DNA of 64,000 bases from positions 248,001-312,000 of the forward strand of contig NZ_JBHSDY010000007.1 of NCBI RefSeq assembly GCF_042651965.1, written 5' to 3'. The notes below the pieces were generated by a model, which was given only the letters and a program-made list of their open reading frames with translations, was not told where the DNA came from and made no database searches. This DNA is from Castellaniella hirudinis (GTDB lineage: Bacteria > Pseudomonadota > Gammaproteobacteria > Burkholderiales > Burkholderiaceae_B). The translations under genes and the position numbers were made by a program. Positions 1 through 8,274 of the stretch are shown here, piece after piece; the stretch's first letter is position 1, and each line of letters begins with the position of its first letter.

Positions 1-632
1 CAGTGCACGGTGTCGCGCATGATCAGCGGCGGCTCGGCCGGGTTCAGGATGATGATGGCCTTGCCTTTCCTGGCGCCGCCCACCCGCTCGACCGCGCCCG
101 CCGTCGTGACGGTGAACTCGTCGATGTTGCGGCGCGTGCCCGGCCCGGCCGACTTGGACGACACGGTCGCCACGATCTCGGCGTAGTCCACCGGCTGCAC
201 CCGCGACACCGCCGCCACCATCGGGATGGTGGCCTGGCCGCCGCAGGTGACCATGTTGACGTTGGTCTCGCGCTGTTCCAGGTGCGCCTGCAGATTGACC
301 GGCGGCACGCAGTACGGACCGATGGCCGCCGGCGTCAGGTCGATCATCAGCGCGCCGCGCGCCGTCACCTTGTCGCTGTTTTCCTTGTGCACGTAGGCCG
401 AGGTCGCATCAAAGACGATCTGGATGCGGTCCTCCGCCATGTGCGGCAGCAGGCCGTCCACGCCCTCGGCCGTGGTCTTCAGGCCCAGGTCGCGGGCGCG
501 CGCCAGGCCCTCGGATTCGGGGTCGATGCCCACCATCCAGACCGGCTCCAGCACCGGGCTGCGTTGCAGCTTGTACAGCAGATCGGTGCCGATATTGCCC
601 GACCCGATCAAAGCACACCTGATCTTTTCCAT
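1..632 (-). CDS. nbaJ: Acetaldehyde dehydrogenase (acylating), 3' end outside the window
   Basis: This enzyme oxidises acetaldehyde plus CoA to acetyl-CoA, the last step of meta-cleavage pathways, and usually channels acetaldehyde from a partner aldolase. About 210 residues are visible of roughly 310 in the family. An NAD-binding GSGNIG motif lies at residues 10-15 and the likely catalytic cysteine is C130 in VTCGGQAT. The ATG at 632 follows an AAAGGAAA ribosome site. It is the last gene visible in the minus-strand nba cluster, 12 bases after the hydratase gene. The aldolase partner should lie beyond the left edge. The family call is firm; the nba symbol is by pathway context. Confidence 0.93.
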   Translation of the reverse strand, partial: MEKIRCALIGSGNIGTDLLYKLQRSPVLEPVWMVGIDPESEGLARARDLGLKTTAEGVDGLLPHMAEDRIQIVFDATSAYVHKENSDKVTARGALMIDLTPAAIGPYCVPPVNLQAHLEQRETNVNMVTCGGQATIPMVAAVSRVQPVDYAEIVATVSSKSAGPGTRRNIDEFTVTTAGAVERVGGARKGKAIIILNPAEPPLIMRDTVH

Positions 633-644
633 GGTGATTTCCTT

Positions 645-1430
645 TTATGCGATGAAGCGCACGCCGCAGGCGCCGATGCCGCCGATCGACACCTGCAGGC
701 TGTCGCCGGCCACGACCGGCGTCATGGCCGCCAGCGCTCCGGACAGAATGATTTCGCCGGCATTCAGGCCGACCCCCAGCGCTCCCAGCGCATTGGCCAG
801 CCAGGCCACGGCATTGGCGGGATGGCCCAGCGCGGCGGCGCCCGCCCCCGTGCCCAGCAGTTCGCCGTTCTTCTCGAACACCATGCCGCAGGTGCGCAGG
901 TCCAGCCCGCGCGGACTGACCAGCCGGTCGCCCAGCACGAACACCCCGCAGGAGGCGTTGTCGGCCACGGTGTCCTGGATCTTGATCTTCCAGTCGCGGA
1001 TGCGGGAATCGACGATCTCGAAGCAGACGGTCACGGCCTCGGTCGCGGCCAGCACGTCACTGACCGTCACCCCCGGCCCGCGCAGGTCTTTCTTCAGGAT
1101 GAAGGCGATCTCGCCCTCGGCCTTGGGCTGGATCAGGCCGGACATGGAGACGGCCTCGCCCGGGGCGACCACCATGTCGCTGAGCAGATAGCCGAAGTCC
1201 GGCTGATAGACGCCCAGCATGTCCATCACGGCCTGGCTGGTGACGCCGATCTTCTTGCCCACCACGCGGGCGCCCGCGTCCAGGCGGCGGCCCACCATGC
1301 GCTGCTGCACGTGATAGGCGTCCTCGATGCTGATGTCCGGGTGGCGGCTCGTCAGAGGGTCGATGGCTTGGCGGTCGGTCCAGGCGGCGTGCAGTTCGTC
1401 GCCCAACCGTTCGATCAGCGCGGGTTCCAT
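645..1430 (-). CDS. nbaH: 2-oxopent-4-enoate hydratase (2-keto-4-pentenoate hydratase family)
   Basis: It is expected to hydrate 2-oxopent-4-enoate to 4-hydroxy-2-oxovalerate in the lower 2-aminomuconate pathway. The 261-residue product has the family signature GKKIGVTSQAVMDMLGV, then PDFGYLLSDM, and the acidic PKAEGEIAF metal-binding stretch. The related 4-oxalocrotonate decarboxylase belongs to the same fold; the text after the GKKIG motif looks more like hydratases of the DmpE/MhpD type, so hydratase is preferred. An in-frame ATG lies 24 bases upstream at 1454, overlapping the ACMSD gene, but the ATG at 1430 begins the conserved protein. A separate decarboxylase is not in the window. Confidence 0.85.
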   Translation of the reverse strand: MEPALIERLGDELHAAWTDRQAIDPLTSRHPDISIEDAYHVQQRMVGRRLDAGARVVGKKIGVTSQAVMDMLGVYQPDFGYLLSDMVVAPGEAVSMSGLIQPKAEGEIAFILKKDLRGPGVTVSDVLAATEAVTVCFEIVDSRIRDWKIKIQDTVADNASCGVFVLGDRLVSPRGLDLRTCGMVFEKNGELLGTGAGAAALGHPANAVAWLANALGALGVGLNAGEIILSGALAAMTPVVAGDSLQVSIGGIGACGVRFIA

Positions 1431-1446
1431 AGGAGATAGGCTCCGT

Positions 1447-2439
1447 TCAGGCAAGGTTGAAGAAGGTCCGGGCGTTGCCGGCCAGGATGCGGTGTTTTTC
1501 GGCGTCGTCCAGCAGGGCGGTCTCGCCCACCAGTGCGCCGATGCGCTGCTCGCCCAGCGGATAGGGATAGTCGGACCCGAGCATCACGCGCTCGCTGCCC
1601 ATCACGTCCACCAGCAGGCGCAGGGCGGCGGGATCGAAGACGGCGGAATCCACCGAGAACCGGTCGCAGTAGGAGGACGGCGGATTCGGGCAGTCCTGGC
1701 GCACGATGTCGCGGTATTTCCAGGCATTGTCGACCCGGCCCAGGGTGTAGGCGAACGAGCCGCCGCCGTGCGCGAAGCACAGCTTCAGGCTGCGCGGCAG
1801 CCGCTCGAAGGCGCCCGACAGGATCAGCGACAGAATCCCCAGCGAGGTTTCCGCCGGCATGGCCACCAGCCAGGGCAGCATCCACTGGCGCATGCGCCCG
1901 CTGCCGCCCATCATGTCCCAGGGGTGGACCAGCACCGGGATGTCGTTCACGGCGCAGTGGTGCAGGAATTCCACCAATTGCGCGTCGTCCAGGTCGCGGT
2001 CGCCGACGTGGTTGCCGATCTGTACGCCCACGTGGCCCGCCGCCTTGGCGCGCAACGCTTCGCGGCACGCCAGCTCGGTGTCCTGCAGCGGCACCTGGGC
2101 CAGGGCCTTCAGGCGGTCCGGGTGGCCGGCGCAATACCCCAGCGTCAGGTCGTTCATGCGGGCGGCCCAGTCGGCGACCTTGGGGGCGTCCAGTTCATAG
2201 CCGAACATGATCGGCGTGGCGCTGACGATCTGCACGGCCAGGCCCAGGCGGTCCATATCGGCCACGCGCAGATCCGCGTCCCACAGCACGGGTTCGACCG
2301 GGCGGAATTCACTGTCGCCCTTCATGATCATGCCCGTGTCCGGGCCGGTGACCTTCAGCCAGGGCGCCTGCGCCGGGTCCAGCGCGTGGGCCTGCTCGCG
2401 GGTAATCTCCGGGAAGATGTGCGCGTGGATATCTATCAT
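1447..2439 (-). CDS. nbaD: 2-Amino-3-carboxymuconate-6-semialdehyde decarboxylase (ACMSD)
   Basis: It decarboxylates the unstable ring-fission product of 3-hydroxyanthranilate to 2-aminomuconate semialdehyde, which keeps it from cyclising to quinolinate. The protein has 330 residues, the usual ACMSD length. It starts MIDIHAHIFP, giving the HxH zinc ligands at residues 5 and 7, has a histidine in the VHPWDMMG segment, and ends its active site with the GSDYPYPLG aspartate, as in the amidohydrolase superfamily. It sits between the dioxygenase and hydratase genes on the same strand, which fits the pathway order. Confidence 0.93.
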   Translation of the reverse strand: MIDIHAHIFPEITREQAHALDPAQAPWLKVTGPDTGMIMKGDSEFRPVEPVLWDADLRVADMDRLGLAVQIVSATPIMFGYELDAPKVADWAARMNDLTLGYCAGHPDRLKALAQVPLQDTELACREALRAKAAGHVGVQIGNHVGDRDLDDAQLVEFLHHCAVNDIPVLVHPWDMMGGSGRMRQWMLPWLVAMPAETSLGILSLILSGAFERLPRSLKLCFAHGGGSFAYTLGRVDNAWKYRDIVRQDCPNPPSSYCDRFSVDSAVFDPAALRLLVDVMGSERVMLGSDYPYPLGEQRIGALVGETALLDDAEKHRILAGNARTFFNLA

Positions 2440-2471
2440 GTCGATGGCCTTTCAGGTGTCTCGTTCCACGC

Positions 2472-3047
2472 TCAGAAGTCCCGGACGCTGGAACGGCTCA
2501 GTTGTTCATGCCAGATGCGGTAGTCCTTGCCCGGGTGCTGGGTGCCGCAGTCCGGACAGACGCGTTCCTCGTCCTTCAGGGCGTAGAACCGGTCATAGAC
2601 CTTGGGCAGGTCGTCCACCAGGCTTTCGAGTTGCTGCGTGGCTTTCCAGACTTCGGCGCCGCAATGGGCGCAATGCCATTGCAGGCTGTCCTGCTTGCCC
2701 TGGGGGCGGGGCAGCTCGATCAACAGGCACAGGCCATTGGGGTCAGGGCGCTGCGGCGAATGGATCAGGTGCGGCGGCTGCAGGAAGATGTCGCCTTCCT
2801 TCAGGTCGATGCGCTCGAAGCGCCCGCGGTCCCAGACGACCAGAAAGGCCTCGCCGCGCAACTGGTAGAAGATCTCTTCGGTCGGGTTGTCGTGGAAGTC
2901 GGTGCGCTGGTTGCCGCCGCCCACCATATTGATGATGTAGTTGCCGTCGGGAAAGATCGCCGCGTTGCACACCGGCGGCTTCAGCCGGTCGCGATGATTG
3001 TCCACCCACTGCATCAGATTCTTGGGCAAACCGTACTTGGCATCCAT
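2472..3047 (-). CDS. nbaC: 3-Hydroxyanthranilate 3,4-dioxygenase
   Basis: It opens the ring of 3-hydroxyanthranilate with dioxygen, using non-haem iron, to give 2-amino-3-carboxymuconate semialdehyde. The 191-residue cupin has the HDNPTEE metal motif, a second histidine in QPPHLIHSP, and a C-terminal rubredoxin-like pair of CxxC motifs (CAHCG and CPDCG) typical of bacterial enzymes of this family. The ATG at 3047 follows an AAGGAGACAGAC ribosome site; the longer reading frame upstream is not coding. It lies directly before the ACMSD gene, so the unstable product can be handed on at once. Confidence 0.96.
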   Translation of the reverse strand: MDAKYGLPKNLMQWVDNHRDRLKPPVCNAAIFPDGNYIINMVGGGNQRTDFHDNPTEEIFYQLRGEAFLVVWDRGRFERIDLKEGDIFLQPPHLIHSPQRPDPNGLCLLIELPRPQGKQDSLQWHCAHCGAEVWKATQQLESLVDDLPKVYDRFYALKDEERVCPDCGTQHPGKDYRIWHEQLSRSSVRDF

Positions 3048-3089
3048 GTCTGTCTCCTTGTCGCGCGCGGGTCGCGCGCTGGTGGTGTG

Positions 3090-3111
3090 CCGGCGCCGTC
3101 CCAGGCGCCGG
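3090..3111 (-). other. Intercistronic hairpin between nbaF and nbaC
   Basis: CCGGCGCC and GGCGCCGG form a perfect 8-bp stem with a 6-nt loop. A second GC-rich self-complementary patch lies just to its left (about 3062-3079). There is no T run, so an mRNA stabiliser or processing site is more likely than a terminator. Confidence 0.4.
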
Positions 3112-3132
3112 TCATCGTATCCGGCCCGGTGA

Positions 3133-3561
3133 TCAGGCGACCGGCGGCCTGTAGGCGATGGCCTTGATCTCGATCCGCAGGTGCGGGTGCGGCAACTGAT
3201 GGACGGCGACCGTGGTGCGCGCCGGCCCTTCGAAGCCGAAGTACTCGCCATAGACTTCGTTGTAACCGGCGAAATCCCCCATATCGACCAGGTAGGCGCT
3301 GATCTCGACCACGTCTTCCAGGCCGGCGCCGGCGCTGGCCAGGATGTCGCGGATGTTCTCGATCACGGCGCGGGTCTGTTCACGGATGTCCATGTGCACC
3401 GCACCCATGGCGTCCACCGTCTCCACGCCGGCCAGGGTGTTGTCGGCGCGGCGCGAACTGGTGCCCGAGACGAACAGAAAGTCGCCCGCGCGCTTGACGT
3501 GGGGGAACTTCCCGCGCGGCGTGGCTTTGCCGGGAACGACCTGGGCGGATGCGGTGCTCAT
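3133..3561 (-). CDS. nbaF: 2-Aminomuconate deaminase (RidA/YjgF family)
   Basis: It is expected to release ammonia from 2-aminomuconate to give 4-oxalocrotonate. The 142-residue protein is a RidA-fold member with the FLFVSGTSSRR segment near residue 30 and the ARTTVAVHQLPHP segment near the end. The family in general hydrolyses enamines and imines; the specific role comes from its place between the aminomuconate semialdehyde dehydrogenase and 3-hydroxyanthranilate dioxygenase genes, as in Pseudomonas nitrobenzoate clusters. An AGGAG site precedes the ATG at 3561. Confidence 0.9.
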   Translation of the reverse strand: MSTASAQVVPGKATPRGKFPHVKRAGDFLFVSGTSSRRADNTLAGVETVDAMGAVHMDIREQTRAVIENIRDILASAGAGLEDVVEISAYLVDMGDFAGYNEVYGEYFGFEGPARTTVAVHQLPHPHLRIEIKAIAYRPPVA

Positions 3562-3599
3562 GGGATGCGGTCTCCTGTGTGTCCGGACGCCGAAGCACC

Positions 3600-5057
3600 T
3601 CAGACCTTGATGCAGATGTTGGTGATTTCGGAATAGAAATCCAGGGAATGGCGTCCGCCCTCGCGGCCGATGCCGGACTGGCGCACGCCGCCGAAGGGGG
3701 TGCGCAGGTCGCGCAGATACCAGGTATTGACCCAGACCAGGCCGCTGCGCATGCGCGGCGACACCCGGTGGGCGCGCGACAGGTTTTGCGTCCAGATCGC
3801 GGTGGCCAGACCGTAGTCGGAATCATTGGCGCGGGCCACGGCCTCGTCCTCGGTGTCGAACGGCGCCACGTGGCAGACCGGCCCGAAGATTTCCTCGCGC
3901 AGGCAGCGTGCATCGTCCGGCAGGCCCGTCCAGATGGTCGGCCGCACCCAGAACCCCTCATCGCGCGCATCGCCGAACACGGGGGCCTCGCCGCCGGTGA
4001 CGACGGTGGCGCCTTCCCGGCGGGCGAGTTCAAAATAGGACAGCACCTTGGCCTGATGCGTCCTAGATACCATCGGCCCGATGTCGGCCGCCGGATCGTC
4101 CGGGCGGCCCAGCACCAGGGCTTCGGTGCGCGCCTTCAGCGCGGCGACGAAGCGGTCGTAGATCGATCGCTGCACCAGCACCCGTTCGCTGCACAGGCAA
4201 ACCTGCCCCGAGTTGGTGAAAGAGGACTTCACGACCCCGTCCACGGCAGCGTCAAAGTCCGCATCCTCGAACACGATGGCGGCGTTCTTGCCGCCCAGCT
4301 CGAAGGACACGTCCTTGACCCCGTCGGCCACGGTCTTCATGATGTGCGCCCCGGTGGCCGAGGCCCCCGTAAAGGTCACGGCGTCGATGTCCGGGTGGCT
4401 GATCATGGCCTGGCCGGCGGACTGGCCGCCAAAGCCCTGCAACACGTTGAAAGCGCCCGCCGGAAAGCCGATGTCGTGCGCCACCTGCGCCAGCAGGAAC
4501 GCGGACGAAGGGGTCTCCTCGGACGGCTTGGCCACCACCGCATTGCCCAGCGCCATGGCTGGCGCGACTTTCCAGCTGAACAGCAGGACCGGCAGGTTCC
4601 AGGGGGAAATCGCCACGACCACGCCCAGCGGCTTGCGCACGGTGTAGTTCAACGCCCGCCCACCATCGGCCGTCACGGTCTCGAAGCATTCCGTGTGGGC
4701 CTGGCGGACCAGGTCGGCGAAGAAACGGAAATTGGCAATCGCGCGCGGCACGTCCAGCGTGCGCGCCTGGCGCACGGTGCGGCCGGTGTCCCGGACCTCG
4801 GCCTCGACGAATTCATCGAAGCGCCGCTCGATGCCGTCGGCCAGCTTGCGCAGCCAGTCGGACCGCTCGACCGGGCTGCAACGTCCCCAGTCGCCCGCCA
4901 AGGCATCCCGGGCGGCCTGGACGGCCAGGTCAACCTCTGCGGACGAGGCCTCGCAGACCTCGCCCACGACGGTGCCGTCCACCGGATTGACGTTGGGGAA
5001 CCGCCGGACGCTTTCGATGAAGCGACCGCCGATGTAGTGGGTGATGAGTTCGGCCAC
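3600..5057 (-). CDS. nbaE: 2-Aminomuconic 6-semialdehyde dehydrogenase
   Basis: This NAD-dependent aldehyde dehydrogenase oxidises 2-aminomuconate semialdehyde to 2-aminomuconate. It has 485 residues. Visible catalytic features are PWN at about residue 154, the general base in FELGGKN at about 253, and the nucleophile in GQVCLC at about 287. The start is GTG at 5057; no ATG fits the conserved N-terminus better, and the ribosome site is weak (GAGAGACC). It is the first gene of the nba unit, followed by the deaminase after 38 bases. A large palindrome lies upstream at 5140-5172. Confidence 0.93.
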   Translation of the reverse strand: MAELITHYIGGRFIESVRRFPNVNPVDGTVVGEVCEASSAEVDLAVQAARDALAGDWGRCSPVERSDWLRKLADGIERRFDEFVEAEVRDTGRTVRQARTLDVPRAIANFRFFADLVRQAHTECFETVTADGGRALNYTVRKPLGVVVAISPWNLPVLLFSWKVAPAMALGNAVVAKPSEETPSSAFLLAQVAHDIGFPAGAFNVLQGFGGQSAGQAMISHPDIDAVTFTGASATGAHIMKTVADGVKDVSFELGGKNAAIVFEDADFDAAVDGVVKSSFTNSGQVCLCSERVLVQRSIYDRFVAALKARTEALVLGRPDDPAADIGPMVSRTHQAKVLSYFELARREGATVVTGGEAPVFGDARDEGFWVRPTIWTGLPDDARCLREEIFGPVCHVAPFDTEDEAVARANDSDYGLATAIWTQNLSRAHRVSPRMRSGLVWVNTWYLRDLRTPFGGVRQSGIGREGGRHSLDFYSEITNICIKV

Positions 5058-5139
5058 GATGCTGGTCTCTCGCGCTGTGTGAATGTGCGTATGGGGACAC
5101 TGTAGGGGGTGTCGAGATTATTTTCTAATCAATAAAAAC

Positions 5140-5172
5140 GATGTTGCGATTCCATTATGGAATCGCAACATC
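5140..5172. promoter_or_regulatory. Perfect 33-bp palindrome upstream of the nba operon
   Basis: GATGTTGCGATTCCAT is mirrored exactly by its reverse complement around one central T at 5156. It lies between the end of the LVIVD gene (5214) and the nbaE start (5057). On the minus strand the hairpin is followed by GTTTTTATTG, so it could end the upstream transcript. Its core ATTCCATTATGGAAT also looks like a dimeric regulator operator. Both uses are inference. Confidence 0.6.
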
Positions 5173-5213
5173 CGGATGCCGCCCGAGGGCAGGCATCCGT
5201 CCGGTTTCCCGCG

Positions 5214-6983
5214 TCAGCGCGCGGGCCAGGGCTTGGCGGGCATGCCCATCACCGGCTTGCCCAGCAGAGGCGAGGACAAGGCGTAGGCGCCGTTATCCGT
5301 GAACGCCCACATGATGTTGCGGTCGTATTCCGTGTACATGGCGAACACGCCCTGGCTGCCGCCCAGATACGCCGGCAGCTCGGTCTCATCCGCCATCGGC
5401 GGCACGAAGTATCCGGCGATCCTGGGGTTGGCCGGGTCGGTCACGTCAAACAGCTGCACCCCTGCGTTGTAGAAGGAGTAGGGCACGAGATTCTGACGCC
5501 AGCCCCCCGGCTGCCCGATGGAGTTGGAACGCTTGGGGCCGAAGGACCCTCCGCGTTGGCAGAAGCTGGTATACGGGGCGCCTTCGGGCGGCACCGGCCG
5601 GGGCAGCCTGGTCTCGACCTTCATGTTCGCGGGGTCCTTGGCGTTCACGACCCAGATGTCCTTGTAGGGCTCGTTGCAATCCGTGTTCAGGGGATAGCCG
5701 CTCGTCAGGACATAGCCCGTGCGTTCGTACTGGCTGACATCCGCGTTGTCGAATTCGGTGCCCGAAAAGGAGGGCGGCGTATTCAGGTTGTCGAGAATCT
5801 TCGGCTGCGCGGGATCGCTCAGGTCGAACGACCACAGTCCCAGCCCCCCCATGGCGCCGAAACCGATCTTTCCGCCCTGCTCCAGCGGCTCGGGCAGGAA
5901 CAGCGGCATGCGCGCGCCCATCCATGAGGTCCGGTTGCCCGCGCGCGGATTCTTCAGGTATTCGAACACGCTGGCCGGGTCGTCCGCCTTCTGGCCAGGC
6001 ACCGTGATCTGCTGCACGAACACCGGGTCGGCCGGGTCGGACATGTCCCAGACCTGGTAACCGGGGGAATAGAGATAGTTCGAATACTCCGTCAGCGCGT
6101 AGCTGTCGTCCGGCGCGGAGGCCAGAATCATGTACTTGCCGCCGAAGTACTCGGGGGAATCCAGCGAGCCGGAGCCCTGTTGCCGCCCGAGGGGCGCATC
6201 GGGGTGCGTGACATCCGTCGTGCGCGTCGCCAGCAGCTCCCAGTCCTGGGGCAGGGGGCCGTTCATGGCATAGACCTTGAAGCCCTTGAGCGAGTTGTAG
6301 TTGCGCTGGTCCGCGACATGCTGCGGTTCCTTCAGCTTGTCCTCCATCAGGCCGTAGCGCCCGATCTCGTACGAAGCGACCAGCACGGGCTTGTTCAGCT
6401 TCTTGTTCCAGGCAATGGTCATCCCGCCCCAGTATTCCTTGACGGTGCGCGGATCGTAGTCTTCGCTGGGGCCTTTCTCGCTCCAGACGGCGCCTTTGGA
6501 GTAGACGACCTTGGCGTGCGCCGGATCCGTCACGTCCATGATGCGCAGGTAGTCGCGGTCATGGATGTACAGGTAGCGCTTGCCTTCATGATCCAGCACA
6601 TTGTTCCAGGCATGGAACGGCGAGCCGACGCCTTCGTAGAAGGCGATGACCTCGACGTTCTTGGCCAGCATCGTGCGGTCCCAGTGATCCAGTTGGCCTG
6701 GGAACTTCTGGCCGTCATGGGATTCGGGCGTCGCCTTCGGGAAGATGAACTCGCCGGTGTTCGGGTCCAGTCCGTAATCCACCCCTGCCTTGACGGCCAT
6801 GGGCGTACGATCCGCCGTCACAGACAGCCACTTGGCGATCCAGGGGTCCTTGACGCCCGGCGTGCCGGGTACCGCCTGGCTGCCGGCGGGCGCCGCGCCC
6901 TGAGCCGAGCCAAAGGCCGCGAAAAGCATCAGGGCCAGCGCGGATTTCCGCAATCCGGCACGTCGGTTCGAGATGAGGTGCAT
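5214..6983 (-). CDS. Secreted LVIVD-repeat (beta-propeller-like) protein
   Basis: The function is not known. The 589-residue protein has a signal peptide (basic start, hydrophobic ALALMLFAAFG, then AQGA) and repeated modules of the type VxDVTDPAxP, for example MDVTDPAHAK, WDMSDPADPV, FDLSDPAQPK and FDVTDPANPR. This matches LVIVD repeats, which are thought to form propeller-like folds outside the cytoplasm. It follows the porin gene after 46 bases and precedes the nba unit. The placement suggests a role in handling or sensing an aromatic amino acid product at the cell surface, but this is only inference. Confidence 0.75.
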   Translation of the reverse strand: MHLISNRRAGLRKSALALMLFAAFGSAQGAAPAGSQAVPGTPGVKDPWIAKWLSVTADRTPMAVKAGVDYGLDPNTGEFIFPKATPESHDGQKFPGQLDHWDRTMLAKNVEVIAFYEGVGSPFHAWNNVLDHEGKRYLYIHDRDYLRIMDVTDPAHAKVVYSKGAVWSEKGPSEDYDPRTVKEYWGGMTIAWNKKLNKPVLVASYEIGRYGLMEDKLKEPQHVADQRNYNSLKGFKVYAMNGPLPQDWELLATRTTDVTHPDAPLGRQQGSGSLDSPEYFGGKYMILASAPDDSYALTEYSNYLYSPGYQVWDMSDPADPVFVQQITVPGQKADDPASVFEYLKNPRAGNRTSWMGARMPLFLPEPLEQGGKIGFGAMGGLGLWSFDLSDPAQPKILDNLNTPPSFSGTEFDNADVSQYERTGYVLTSGYPLNTDCNEPYKDIWVVNAKDPANMKVETRLPRPVPPEGAPYTSFCQRGGSFGPKRSNSIGQPGGWRQNLVPYSFYNAGVQLFDVTDPANPRIAGYFVPPMADETELPAYLGGSQGVFAMYTEYDRNIMWAFTDNGAYALSSPLLGKPVMGMPAKPWPAR

Positions 6984-7029
6984 GTGTGTCTCCCTTCTGA
7001 AAATGAGTCGATGGGTTTGAGCGGCTTGT

Positions 7030-8100
7030 TCAGAACCTGTGGCGCATGCCGACCGCCACCGCCGACGGGCTTTGTCCCTGCAGGGGCGTCGTGCTCCAGG
7101 TCACGGGATAAGGCACGCTGACGCTCTTGCTGTTGCGCACGTAGGAATAATTCACGTACAGATCCGTCCGCTTGGACAGGCCATACAGATAGCCCAGGGT
7201 CACGCCATCGGCGGTGCCCACATCGGTGTTGTTGTCGTCGTGGCGATGCACATAGCTGGCATGCACGCGATTGCGGCCGTCGATGTCCCAACGCACCCCG
7301 AACTGCACGTCCCAGCCGCTGGTGTCGAACCCGACATAGGGGGCATAGGTGTAGTAGCCGTCGTAGGTGTGGAACATGAAGGTCGGCTCCACCCCGTTGT
7401 CGAAGCTGTAGACCACCGACAGGTAGTTGTCCTGCGAGCTGCGCAGATCGTCCAGATGGTCGATGTCCCGGTTATACGAGTGCTCGCTGGCGAACCCGAT
7501 GTACAGGGGATGGCTGTAGTACTCCAGGGCCGCGCTCATGAAATGCCCGGCCTTGGTGTTGCCCTGCTCGCCAAAGGCATACATCAGGCGCCCGGAGAAC
7601 CCGGCAAAATCAGGCGAGTGGTACTGAATCGCATTGTTTACACGATAGGGCGCGTAGAAAAACTGCATGTTGTTCATCACGCTGTATTCCGAGCCGTAGC
7701 TGGGGTCGGCATAGCCCGTGACGAATGACGAGGGCGTGTCCTGGCGGCCCAGGGTCAGGTCGCCCCAACCGCCCTTGAGCCCCAGGTACGAATGCCGGAA
7801 GGTTTCCTTGCCTTCTCCGGTGCTGGCGTCGAACTGCGGCTGGAACGTGAAGTAGGCCCGGTTGCCGCCACCCAGATCTTCACTGCCGCTGAATTCGAGG
7901 CGCGAAGCACTCATCACGCCGCTGGCCAGGTCCGTATTCGAAACGTCCTCACCCGAATTCGCCAGGTACTGCAGGCTCAAGTCGATGGTGCCGGACAGCG
8001 TCAGGCTGGATCCCGCCGGTTCCTCGCCCCACGCCCCCGCATGGGCGCCTCCCGCCATCAGCAGCAAGGCCGCCACCACCCCCATTTTCTTCATACTCAC
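7030..8100 (-). CDS. Outer membrane porin (Gram-negative porin family)
   Basis: It should form a beta-barrel channel in the outer membrane. The precursor begins VSMKKMGVVAALLLMAGGAHA, a signal peptide, and ends GMRHRF with the C-terminal phenylalanine needed for outer membrane assembly. Alternating beta-strand segments and the ASRLEFSGSEDLGGG loop resemble Bordetella and Burkholderia porins. A GTG at 8100 lies 7 bases after GGAG and is preferred; an ATG at 8094 is the alternative. Its place between a permease and the LVIVD gene suggests a specific uptake pore for the cluster's substrate (inference). Confidence 0.85.
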   Translation of the reverse strand: MSMKKMGVVAALLLMAGGAHAGAWGEEPAGSSLTLSGTIDLSLQYLANSGEDVSNTDLASGVMSASRLEFSGSEDLGGGNRAYFTFQPQFDASTGEGKETFRHSYLGLKGGWGDLTLGRQDTPSSFVTGYADPSYGSEYSVMNNMQFFYAPYRVNNAIQYHSPDFAGFSGRLMYAFGEQGNTKAGHFMSAALEYYSHPLYIGFASEHSYNRDIDHLDDLRSSQDNYLSVVYSFDNGVEPTFMFHTYDGYYTYAPYVGFDTSGWDVQFGVRWDIDGRNRVHASYVHRHDDNNTDVGTADGVTLGYLYGLSKRTDLYVNYSYVRNSKSVSVPYPVTWSTTPLQGQSPSAVAVGMRHRF

Positions 8101-8229
8101 GGATTGTCTCCTTTGGTTTGACCGCTTTTGTTGTGTGTCTATGGATCGCACGGACACAGCCTCCCCCGGCCGCCTTCGGCGGCTTGATTTTCCGGAGATG
8201 AGGCGGGGTCCGTGGCAACCCCGATGAAT

Positions 8230-8269
8230 GGGGGCCGACGCCCCCCTGTAGCCAGGGCCTGTTCGCCCT
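8230..8269 (-). terminator. Two short GC hairpins just after the permease gene
   Basis: GGGGGC-CGAC-GCCCCC (8230-8245) and AGGGC-N6-GCCCT (8254-8269) lie directly downstream of the permease stop codon. No T run follows, so termination is uncertain. Confidence 0.35.
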
Positions 8270-8274
8270 AAGAA

